A stretch of 64,000 nucleotides of DNA from the NCBI GenBank assembly GCA_036867785.1, contig CP145417.1, positions 62,001 to 126,000 on the forward strand. Direction: 5' to 3'. This DNA comes from Plasmodiophora brassicae (taxonomy: Eukaryota > Endomyxa: Phytomyxea > Phytomyxea > Plasmodiophorida). The position numbers were made by a program, and so were the translations under genes. Within the stretch, counting starts at the first letter, position 1. Each line of letters opens with the position of its first letter. The notes under the pieces are model-generated. The model saw only the letters and a program-made list of their open reading frames with translations. It was not told the DNA's origin and made no database searches. Positions 1-9,918 of this stretch are shown one piece after another.

Positions 1-258
1 AACCGCGCACCGATCCCCTCGAGGAACCTAAGGTTGCCCTCGGGGTAGTCCTCCAGAACGAGGCAGACGATCGTCCGCAGGCCAATCTTCTCCAGGAACG
101 GAAAGTGCTCTGCGATTGGGTATCAGGACGAACGCCGGCACAATGTGACCCGTTCTAGACTCGCTCTTCTTGGGGAAGCTGGACCGGTATACGCCCCGGT
201 CGACCATGGCGAAATTATCGGGCGGGATGAGGGCACTCGCCGAGGCCGCATCGTCCAT
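1..258 (-). CDS. PFA-DSP atypical tyrosine phosphatase (Siw14/OCA-like), partial at left edge
   Basis: Coding runs leftward from ATG 258. Exon 1 (258..150) carries the family signature PPDNFAMVDRGVYRSSFP. After a 40-base GT-AG intron (149..110), exon 2 (109..1) continues HFPFLEKIGLRTIVCL and leaves the window before the catalytic CX5R loop, so activity cannot be judged. The phase-1 splice recreates a Glu codon and restores the family spacing. Family members (yeast Siw14, plant PFA-DSPs) dephosphorylate inositol pyrophosphates and phosphotyrosine in the cytosol. A longer ORF starts upstream, but the Met at 258 sits just before the conserved domain. The gene is divergent from METTL17, whose start lies 170 bases away. 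Confidence 0.82.
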
Positions 259-427
259 TGCCGGCACGACAGGTGTGCTGCTATACGTTGATGGCCGACA
301 GTGTAAGTGCGTGGACCCACGGACTTTGCTGACGGGGAGCTGCAGGCTGCAGCCGCCCCCCGCCGCCGCGCGCATCGGATCGCAGCGGTTCGCGTCGTGC
401 CCAGTCGACACGGCCGGCACGCCGACC

Positions 428-1972
428 ATGTGGCGATCGTTGGCGCGGCGTCAACCGTCTCGGCTCGTCCGCTACACGTTCACGCTACCGAAAGGGTACA
501 ACCCGTTCAACGATCGCGAGCAGCTGTTCTTTGAGAGCGATCGCGCCCTGGACCTGGCACGGCTGGCGGAGCGCGCCAAGGTCGACAAGCGCAAACCGTC
601 ACCTGCGCCGGTGGAGGACGACAGCGTCGTGGCGGTCGACGACGACGGGACGATCCCGTGGGGTGTCGAACAACCGGAGGAGCCACGGTTCGACAACGAC
701 CCGGTCGTGAAGATGACGCGTTGCGACGCCTGGTACGAGGACGTGCCCGCCACGATGCTGAGCGCTCAGCGGTCCGCCCTCAAGTCGCTGGGAATCAGGG
801 CCCGGCAGTGCATCCCCGACGACATCCTGCACGCCAAGGGGCGCTTCCGAGAGCACCCGTGGACCCGGTACGTGCACAGCCGCCTACTGCACCCGACGCA
901 CGTCTACACGGCCGAACGTGCTGGCGATTACCTCATCACGGAGCACACCATGTCCTTTGCCGTCCTGCGACGCCTCCTGCGCGACGTCAGGAAGCGCTTG
1001 CCGGACCTGCAGGTGGACGCCTGCCTGGACGTGGGCGCCGGGACGGCCGCGGCCGCCTGGGCCGCCCTGGACGCGTTCGGCGCCGAACTCGCCGTCACCT
1101 GCGTCGAACCGGCGCCGCACATGACCTCGATCGGGAAGCAGGTGACCGAGTCGTTCATGCGGACGACGGAATGGCACGCGACCCTGGCCACCCTGCCGGA
1201 TCGTGTCGATTTCCCGGTCGTCGTCGGCGCCTTCATGCTGCAGGAAGTGCACCCGGCCGTTCGCCACGAGCTCCTGGACGCCATGTGGGATCGCGTGCGC
1301 CCCGGCGGCGTCCTGGTCCTGGCCGACCTCGCCACGCCCGACGCCAACGCCGTCGTCGTCGACAGCCGCATGCACGTCCTGGAGCGGCATCGTGGCGAGG
1401 CGCGCACGCTGTCGCCCTGCCCGCACGACAACGTGTGCCCGTGGGCGGCCAAGTTCGGGTTCCTGAACGCCACCAACGACCGGCGCAAGGCGCGGCAGCG
1501 CGGCAAGCAGAGGAACTTCTGCCACTTTGGGCAGCGCGTCCGCCTGCAGTCGTTCGTCGAGCAGTCCATCATGCATGCGCGCCCGCGAACCGCCTCGCTG
1601 GTCCGGTTCCAGAACGAGTACCTGGTGCCGTTCTGCTACGCCGTCCTGGAGAAACCCGTCGGCGGTGCCGCGCGCCCCGATGACGGCAACCGGGCCGCCG
1701 TCGGCGACGACGACATCCTGGACCCGCGCACCTGGTCCCGAATCGTTCGGCCGCCACTGAAACGCGGCGGCCACGTCATTATCGACGCGTGCCAGTCCGA
1801 CGCCACCCTGCAACGGATGGTGGTCAGCAGGAAGAACGGCGTCGGTGGCCCGTACAAGATGGCGCGCGGGCAGGAATGGGGCGACCTGTGGCCCTACACG
1901 AAGCACGCCGTCGCCGACGACCCGGGCGCGCCGTCGTCCACCGACCAGGACGAGCCGTTGACCGAGGTCTAG
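428..1972 (+). CDS. METTL17: METTL17/Rsm22-family mitochondrial small-subunit assembly factor
   Basis: Intronless, 514 residues from ATG 428. That start gives a basic, acid-free N-terminus (MWRSLARRQPSRLVRYTF) like a mitochondrial presequence; the frame stays open upstream to 170. A Rossmann SAM-binding motif CLDVGAGTAAAA lies about 200 residues in, followed by LQEVHP and the Rsm22 hallmark cysteines CPHDNVCPW and NFCHFGQRV. In METTL17/Rsm22 these Cys bind a 4Fe-4S cluster that docks the protein on the mitochondrial ribosomal small subunit during assembly. The last 100 or so residues beyond the Cys cluster are poorly conserved. The family assignment is firm; whether methyltransferase activity is retained cannot be judged. 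Confidence 0.9.
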   Translation: MWRSLARRQPSRLVRYTFTLPKGYNPFNDREQLFFESDRALDLARLAERAKVDKRKPSPAPVEDDSVVAVDDDGTIPWGVEQPEEPRFDNDPVVKMTRCDAWYEDVPATMLSAQRSALKSLGIRARQCIPDDILHAKGRFREHPWTRYVHSRLLHPTHVYTAERAGDYLITEHTMSFAVLRRLLRDVRKRLPDLQVDACLDVGAGTAAAAWAALDAFGAELAVTCVEPAPHMTSIGKQVTESFMRTTEWHATLATLPDRVDFPVVVGAFMLQEVHPAVRHELLDAMWDRVRPGGVLVLADLATPDANAVVVDSRMHVLERHRGEARTLSPCPHDNVCPWAAKFGFLNATNDRRKARQRGKQRNFCHFGQRVRLQSFVEQSIMHARPRTASLVRFQNEYLVPFCYAVLEKPVGGAARPDDGNRAAVGDDDILDPRTWSRIVRPPLKRGGHVIIDACQSDATLQRMVVSRKNGVGGPYKMARGQEWGDLWPYTKHAVADDPGAPSSTDQDEPLTEV

Positions 1973-2077
1973 GCTGTGCTGCCGACGTATAATATATGGG
2001 TCGCGCCCCGGGAACAGATATGGGACGCGCAGATACGCCTGCGATCGCCCTCGTGTGCCAACGCTGTCGGCCGGCCC

Positions 2078-4434
2078 ATGGGCAATTACCTGCCGACCGC
2101 GAACCGCACCATTCGCGTGAAGGACGACCCCCTGTCCAGCGTTCTCCATGCCTACCGGGATCGTACGTCGCACACACAGGCGGCCCGCTTTGCTGCCCCT
2201 GGATCTGACGCCCCTGGGTCGTGTGCGGCGACCTCGTCAGTGACCATCGCCCAGGTCCGGGACGTCTACGCGACGTACGCCGACCTGTTCCCCGGGCACA
2301 ACAAGCTGGACGCCGACCAGTTCGACCAGGTGTTCGGCAGCGTGTTCGGGGATACCGACCCGCACTTCAGCGCCTGGGCGGCAGGCCCCGGCGGCGTCCC
2401 CATCCTGCAGGTCTTCGTCGGCATCGCCATCCACTGCCAGGGCGACCTGGCGCAGCGCAGCGACCTCGTGTTCGACGTCTACGACCTGGACGGGTCCGGG
2501 TCGATGGCCGCCGACGAGGTCGTCATGCTCCTGCAGGACGCCCTGCGTGCCATGTGCCGAATGGCCGGCACGCGGCCCGCCCTGGACAGCGAATGCCTGC
2601 TCGGCGCCCAGGTTCGCGCCTGCCCGGGGGCCAGGTCGCGACACCTCAAACGATCCATGTTCGCAGATGGTCGCACACGGCATCATCCAGCAGGCGGGCG
2701 AGCGGCCACAGGCGATCATCCACCGGGACGACTTCACGTCGTGGGCCACATCCGATGTTGGTCAGTGTGGCGCCCTGGCGCTGTGCAGCGACCCCCATCG
2801 ACAGCTGGGTGACGTGCGCCTGCGCTCCAGACGTGGCGCTGTACGTTGACGGGTTCACGATGCATACCGAGGTGCGCGTCGCGTCCGTCCAGATGCGGAT
2901 GGTCGTGCTCGGCGCCATGGACCGGTTCGACGGCAGCGCGTCGCGCGTCGACGGCTCTGTCCACATGGCCGCCGCCGAGTACCAGCTGAACGCGCTGCTC
3001 GTCAGGCCGCTGTCGCCCGCCGAGATCGACCTGCTGCACCGTCACGACCCGATCAACGGCAGCACGCGCTGCCAGCGCGCCACGTTCGAGGTCTTCGCGC
3101 GCTCGCTCGTCATCTTCCGCATCGTGTCGAAGGACACGGACCGGCCGTTGCCGGTGTCGCAGGTCGAGTCCCTGGTCTGGCTGCTGAACGGGTTCCAGCC
3201 GTCGCCGCACCGCCTCCGCGCCGAAGTCGCCACCCTGGGGATCGAGGAAGGCGCGCGCATCGACCACCACGCTGCGCCCCTGGTCGGTGCTGGCGCGCCA
3301 TCAACGATCGTCTGCCTGACCTGCAATATACCTAGGTGGACAGGCTGACCTGGCTGCGGGCGCAGTGCTCCGACGCGAAGGTCGACGAGCGCCTGTACGA
3401 GGAGTTCGACCGGTACGACCAGGACCACAGCGGGAAGCTGTCGCTGGCGGAAGTGTCGGAAATGCTGTTCGACACGATGGCCCGGGACAACATCGGCGTC
3501 GAGGTGATCAAGGCGTCCAGCCAGGCGTCGCAGCTGATGCGGTCGATGGTCGGCGCGCTGGCCGCCGAGATCGTCGACGAGATCGACGCCGACGGCGACC
3601 AGCACGTCACGTGGCCCGAGTTGCGATCCAGGTGGGCGCACGTCAAACAGCGACGCGACGCGTTGGCCAGGTGGATCCTGGACTATAACCTGACGTTCGT
3701 CAGCCGATGTGTGTCGCCTGCCCCTAGACGCAGCGCAGGGCCGGCCACTGACCGTACTCGTCTGCAGATTTCGCGTTCGATGCCGACGGCAACGCCTGCC
3801 TGGACGAGCTGGAGATCCAGGCGGCGTACGTCGCACCGGCGCGCCTGTGTGCACACCCAATGCCAGGGGGGTTCATGCGCGTGCCCGTTGTAGGTTGCTG
3901 CAACGGATGAGGCCGCTGGTTCTGGACGGAACCGTCACGATGGCCGAGGCGAACGATCTGGTGCGACAGACGACCGGGACGATCATCGAGGTCTCCGACA
4001 AGGATCACAAGTGGGTCCACCTGACACACGTCGTTGTGCCGCTGCCTGACATGGGCAATAGTGGGACGGTGTCCATTGCCGAATTCACCGAATGCGCCCA
4101 GCGGATCGCCAGCGTCGAGGCCGACATGATGCTCAGGGCCCGGCACAAGAAGGTGGACAGGCTCGCCAACGCCGCCTACGCAGCGCAGTTGCCCAAGGCC
4201 AAGATCGCGATCGTGTCCCGGCTCGCCAGCTTGGGCAAAGCGAAACCTGCTGCAGGGACGGCGCCCCAGCCGACAGTGGCAGGTACCACTGCTGCCGGGA
4301 CGGCGGCCGCCACACAGACGTGCACTGTCGAGGCCGAGCAGGGCGGCCGGCCTCCCGAAGCCGACACGTTCATCCAGGCATCGAAGCGCAAACCGAAACT
4401 GAAGAGGCCGAAACGACGTGAACCAGCGGCATAG
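2078..4434 (+). CDS. Six-EF-hand calcium-binding protein, candidate N-myristoylated
   Basis: Eight exons: 2078..2162, 2241..2611, 2667..2760, 2831..3282, 3336..3708, 3768..3846, 3894..4010, 4062..4434, giving 647 residues. The N-terminus MGNYLPTANR fits a Gly2 myristoylation site. Canonical or near-canonical EF loops are YDLDGSGSMAADE, YDQDHSGKLSLAE, IDADGDQHVTWPE, FDADGNACLDELE and, across the last intron, SDKDHNGTVSIAEF; the first (LFPGHNKLDADQF) is degenerate. The last intron (4011..4061) is in frame, and reading through it would break the sixth loop, which supports the splice. The roughly 150-residue segment in exon 4 and the Lys/Arg-rich tail are not recognised. Likely a membrane-tethered calcium sensor; no specific partner can be named. 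Confidence 0.75.
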
Positions 4435-4566
4435 CCGGGGAGTCGACGCCTCTGCAATGAGAACCGCGGCACCTCTCGTACACGCTCTTGGTGTGCCCGC
4501 TTCTCGTACCTCGCAAGCCTGTGGCGGAGTCGTACAGCGAGATGATAGATAGCGCGCCCGTTTCAT

Positions 4567-6471
4567 TCATTTCCCTTTGCGTCCCTTCTTGAACCGCGCT
4601 TTGCCGAGGCCGCCTTTGCCTTTGTTCAGCTTCAGCGGGTTCGCCTTCTGTCGCTGGTGTTTCAGGCGGTACCGGTCGCGCTTGTTCATGCGCGACTCGG
4701 CCAACCGCTTAGCGGGACCGCGTCGGTCGTTCTGCTCCTCCGGCATCGGGGCGGCACCGTTCGGGTCGTGCGGGAGCAGGTACGAGGGGATCCTGCTCAG
4801 ATGGGGCTTCACGCTCGCCGGTCGCAGGACGCGATCATGCAGCAGGGCCAGTTCCCTGGGGTTGTCCTCGAAATGGCTCTGCAGTCGTTCGCTGTTGACA
4901 ATCTCCTCCTTGAGCTGCGATAGGCGCGCCTCCTTGACCGCCTTCGTCGTGATCGACGCCAGCACATCCGACACCCGGTACGAGAACGCCCGTACAGCAT
5001 CCATCTCCAACTCCAACGGCTTAAGATCGCAAACACCATCCTGCACACGTGGACACGCCCGTCAGACGATCAGGGCAGACGGACAGCAATGCAATCAAGC
5101 GGACCTCGTCCGTGTAATGGTCGATGACGCGCTGCCAGAGATCGGACTGGGCATCAACGTGCGGCAGCAGGGTAATGGACGTCCCCGATGCACCGTTACG
5201 AGCGCACCGTCCAACACGATGGACATAGGCGGCCAGCGTGGTCGGCAGGTCGAAGTTGACGACGTTAGCAACGTCGACGAAGTCTATGCCGCGGGCGGCG
5301 CTGAACGACGCCGGGTCACAGGCGCCGTCTGTCGCGATCAGGTGGTCAATCAGGCCGCGGTTGAACGAGTTGATGGTGTCAGCACGCGAGTTCACTGGGA
5401 GTTCCTCGTTCAGGACGGCGGACCGCACGCCAAACCCTTCCAGGAACAGGCGTAGTTTGTAGGCGGCAGCGACATCGGAGACAAAGAACAGGGTCTTGCC
5501 CTGCAGGAACGGGCCGCCCACCTTCATCAACGCGAACACGATCAGGTGACGGTCGTCAAACGAGCAGGGTATGACGAGTTGTCGTAAGGCGTCGTCAGAC
5601 TCGTCCTCGTCGTTCAGCGTGACGGTAACCGGATGTCGCAGGACCAACGATTTCAGAGCGTCGAGCTCAGGGTTCAGCGTTGCCGAAACGAGAATCGTCT
5701 GTGCGGCCCCAATAATGCTGTGCAACTCCCGAAGATCGTCGTCGTGGCCGTACGACAAAACAAGGTCGGCTTCATCGACAATCAGCATCCGGAAGGGGAC
5801 CGTGGATTCCGAACTATAAGCAACGCCAACGTCAGAGGTGCGGACGCCAGGGACGGGAAGTCCGATCGGTATCACCTTTGCCGGAGCGTAGTGAGCACAC
5901 TGGACGGTGTACCGATGACAATATGGGACAGGCCATCGTCAGGTAACGGCGCGGACGCGTTTCGTTCGTCGACGCTAATCAGCGAGATCGCGTCGTAGGA
6001 GAAATGCAGGAGGCTGGAAGCGACCTGTGCGGTCTGTTTGCAGAGATCCTTCGTTGGGACTAAAACAAGGACCCGGGAGCAGATCTGTGTGGATCTGCGT
6101 GTCAGACGTGTGCCGACACAGGTGACTCGGGCTCAACGAACGTTTTGGGATTTCAGCGTCAGCAAATGCTGGACGGCAGGAACTAGGAACGCCAACGTCT
6201 TCCCACTTCCTGTCTTCGCTCGTACCATCATATCTTTGCCTGCCAGGCAATCGCAGCACGTCAGGTTGGGTGGCAGGCCACGATGCGCGAACACATCCGA
6301 ACCGGTGAGTGCGATCGGAATGGTATGCGATTGGATTAGGGTCGGTCGTATGAGGCCCATCTTGGCAGTAGCCTTCCACAGACGTGCATCTAGGCCCATC
6401 CTTGTGAAGGCCTTCGCTGGCTGGGTGGCAGCACCAGAGGCGCTGCCGCTGGGTTCAGGCGCGCCCGGCAT
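4567..6471 (-). CDS. DDX56: DEAD-box RNA helicase DDX56/Dbp9
   Basis: Five exons on the minus strand: 6471..6303, 6239..6142, 6084..5876, 5813..5081, 5040..4567, giving 560 residues (human DDX56 has 547). Visible motifs in order: Q-motif region RPTLIQSHTIPIAL, Walker A AKTGSGKT, VLVLVPTKDL, VIGTP, Walker B VDEADL, SAT, and the C-lobe ending HRVGRCARNG. The C-terminus FSYRVSDVLASITTKAVKEA, then KPHLSRIPSYLLP and a Lys/Arg-rich tail, is specific to DDX56/Dbp9. The family acts in 60S pre-ribosome assembly in the nucleolus. The first intron (6302..6240) is in frame; removing it restores TGKDMM. Confidence 0.93.
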
Positions 6472-6630
6472 GGTGGCGTGCAATTCAACGACGGAGTCCG
6501 CACGGACACCGTACGGACTATGGAATTGTTAAAAACAGAGAATGGCTGGTTGAGTGTAAAATACATGTATTTTACACGTAAAAAACATGTTTAAAACAGC
6601 AGGGGGCTGCGCCCCCCGCGCAGTACGCCT

Positions 6631-7037
6631 TCATACCATGGTCACGGTCCTGACAACCCGACCAGATTCGATGACCTCTTCGTCACCAACGGGGTACAAG
6701 TGTGTGTCCGAAATCGCCTCGGGAAGTGTGCCTGGCTCGGCAATGCCAACGAACCCTGCGAACTCCAGTCGAGTTGCGTCTTCGTCATCGGAATCATCGT
6801 CTGGCTCTTCGTCAAATTTGACGAAGAGCCTTAGGCGAAGCAAGCGACCGGCCGGTTCAACGTGTGAAGGGAGTCATCTCGCGTATCTTTGTACGGCGAG
6901 TCATCTGGGCACTTTAATGCGATCCCAGTTCCTTGTTCGACGTTGCATCCCGATAGTCGAGCGCGTAGCCGGGAGTGCACGTGGTTGCAGGGCTCGTGAT
7001 TCCGCTCGCCCCCGACGACGACGACGCGCACGCGCAA
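6631..7037 (-). pseudogene. Captured gene-like fragment within the transposon
   Basis: Two overlapping minus-strand frames (6843..6631 and 7037..6831) look coding in composition. The first contains DEDATRLEFAGFVGIAEPG, faintly like the C-terminal strand of PITH domains, followed by an acidic tail. The whole stretch lies between the element's termini, so it is most simply a host gene fragment carried by a Pack-type element. Identity of the source gene is a guess. Confidence 0.3.
6803..6830. repeat. 28-bp perfect palindrome inside the transposon
   Basis: The left half GGCTCTTCGTCAAA is followed immediately by its reverse complement, with no spacer. It lies inside the gene-like interior of the element, at the border of the two minus-strand reading frames there. 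Confidence 0.85.
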
Positions 7038-7225
7038 CGAAGGCTCTGGGACGGATCGGGAAACCCTTACGTTACCTGTATTTTACAGTGTAAAGTTGGT
7101 TCCTGGGTAGTGTATTTTACACGTAAAAAACAGGCTTGTAAAAAACACCCCTTCATTACAACAATTCCATAGTACGGACCCCACCACGGAGTTGGCCCGC
7201 GCCAGCGTCCAAGCGGGCCTGCCTC

Positions 7226-7513
7226 TTGGAGCAGATCCGCCGATGGGGGGCACACCTCGTTATGGCCCAGATCGGTGCTGCTCCGCGCAGGCGAGGCAGG
7301 ACTTCGTCCATCACATATACACACACGCACGTGCCCGCAGCGTGGGTATCCGGGGAATCGTTTCACGTCAACCGTAGCTGGTCATCGAGGTCCGCGATAC
7401 TAGCCATGCACGTAGTCGCCACCCCTGCCGTGTGCCTGGACCCTGTCGCCAGCTCGCCCGCAGCACTGACTGCCATGGCGCGCAACCTTGGAATCACCCC
7501 GTACGGAAAGTAG
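7226..7513 (+). CDS. Hypothetical short ORF, uncertain
   Basis: Open frame with no good ATG near its beginning. Its last 35 codons from ATG 7406 (MHVVATPAVCLDPVASSP, then ALTAMARNLGITPYGK) look like protein; the first half contains a microsatellite-like CACACA run. It may be the last exon of a small spliced gene. No family recognised. Confidence 0.25.
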   Translation: MEQIRRWGAHLVMAQIGAAPRRRGRTSSITYTHTHVPAAWVSGESFHVNRSWSSRSAILAMHVVATPAVCLDPVASSPAALTAMARNLGITPYGK

Positions 7514-7698
7514 GCGGCGGCGGCGGTTCATACCTACGGGTCTTGCCCGGGCAGTCAGGCGGCGGGCCACGCGCCACCAAGTCCAGAGGGGGGTCATGAC
7601 GCGCCGGTTGCGTTACAGTCGCGTGCGCGACCGCCTCCTGGTCGTTGTCATTGTCGGGCGCGGGCACGGGCGCCGGCATCGTCATTTTTGGGGGAGGG

Positions 7699-8779
<1,081 letters not shown>

Positions 8780-8849
8780 GCAGGCGTCATCACATCGAGG
8801 AGTGTCTGTAAAACGAGTCACTTGCTGTCGTTCGCCCTCTTGCAACCGT

Positions 8850-9549
8850 TTATTCTTCGCCGGCCGCCTGTGGCTTCTGATGCGCGTGCTGCTGTTGCGA
8901 CAGGAACGTGTTGTACGCCAGGCCGACCGTGTTGGTCCACAGGACCTGATACCGGACCGGTACGACGGCGAAGTTGACCGCGATGGCGATCGGCCAGACG
9001 GCGTAGTTCACCAGCATGGTGTCCACGAACCGGTCCTGGATCCTGGCCGCGATGCGATCCGGTGGATGGCCGGACATCAGCCCCATGATGGCGAAGAACC
9101 CCAGCGTGGTCAACGGGGCAGCCGTCGCCTACCGACACGGCCACGTTCAGCCGAATTGAGGCATCTGCGACAGCGAGCGCGACCGTACCTGATCCAGGGC
9201 GACCTTCTTGACAGTTCGCAACGGCACGTTCGCTGGGAAGAGCGCCTCCAGCCGGCCGTACCACCAGTGCAGGAACGGCCCAACGAACAGGCCGCCGAAC
9301 GCTGCCATGCGCGTCGTCCGGGCCAGGTCGTTCCGTTGCGCCGGGTCGTCGAGCCTCTCAAACGCTTGCTGGACCTGGTCGCCGGCTGCGCCGATGGTCG
9401 CCGCCGTCACCGACTTCGTCACCCGTGGATGGGTCTGCCATCGCACACACACACACACACGCGTCCAGCGTTCAGCGCCTCATCACGGACGGGGGCCGTG
9501 CCGTTTGACCGACCGATAGTTTGTTGGCATACCACGACAGGATCGACAT
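8850..9549 (-). CDS. Mpv17/PMP22-family small membrane protein
   Basis: Three exons 9549..9514, 9434..9189, 9128..8850; 186 residues. Exon 1 encodes MSILSWYANKLS, joined to THPRVTKSVTAATIGAAGD, the family N-terminus. VKKVALDQ then joins ATAAPLTTLGFFAIMGLMSG, a match to the family core, ending with WPIAIAVNFAVVPVRY and NTVGLAYNTFLS. Members are four-helix proteins of the inner mitochondrial (Mpv17, Sym1) or peroxisomal (PXMP2) membrane, and the sequence alone does not say which. The first intron carries a CA/GT microsatellite. Divergent from glycine decarboxylase. Confidence 0.88.
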
Positions 9550-9918
9550 GACCGCCGGCCAGGGCAACTCGCAACGGGGCACCGACCCCGGACCGTGCCG
9601 TCTGCCGGGCACCGACCCAGCGCAGTTTTCCAGCCGCCAGCTTTACCAATATGGAGCGATGCCGCTGGGAACATTCCAACGTCGTCTGCTCTCGGGTTCG
9701 CATTGTCAAGTCCGATGGAACCTGTTCCTGTCCGCATTCGGTTCCGGTACAAGCCCCATCCGCTTATCGTGGCCAGTTTTGGGCGAAGGGACGGTGACGG
9801 GCTTTTGGTGGCGGGTTGTTGGACGCCGCGGGGGGCACACGGCCACGGGGGGAGGTGACCGTGACGCAACGCGTCCCATTTCGCGGCGGGGGCGTTGGGC
9901 TTCGTTGGTAACGACGCC
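9550..9918. promoter_or_regulatory. Divergent promoter region between the Mpv17-like gene and glycine decarboxylase
   Basis: 369 bases between two opposed start codons. No supported gene. It contains an ACCAATATGG stretch near 9645 and GC-rich blocks. No TATA box or known operator is obvious, so this is promoter by position only. Confidence 0.4.

Larger units (their letters stand above)
6519..7171. mobile_element. hAT-like non-autonomous DNA transposon (MITE/Pack-type), 653 bp
   Basis: The termini are a perfect 12-bp inverted repeat, TATGGAATTGTT at 6519..6530 and AACAATTCCATA at 7160..7171. They are flanked by a perfect 8-bp direct repeat GTACGGAC (6511..6518 and 7172..7179), the target-site duplication length typical of hAT elements. 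AT-rich subterminal regions share an identical 22-bp stretch (6566..6587 and 7111..7132), and the left one contains a 24-bp perfect palindrome (6554..6577). The interior is GC-rich and gene-like. No transposase is present. It sits just upstream of the DDX56 start. Confidence 0.82.

Noticed and set aside
884-2173. 429-codon minus-strand ORF opposite METTL17
   Set aside because: GC-rich shadow of the METTL17 frame; no motif, no start context, composition follows the antisense of conserved codons.
9448-9466. CA repeats here and at 17580, 17812 (GA) and 26300 (GT)
   Set aside because: Ordinary microsatellites; the 17812 GA tract is the polypyrimidine tract of a minus-strand intron.
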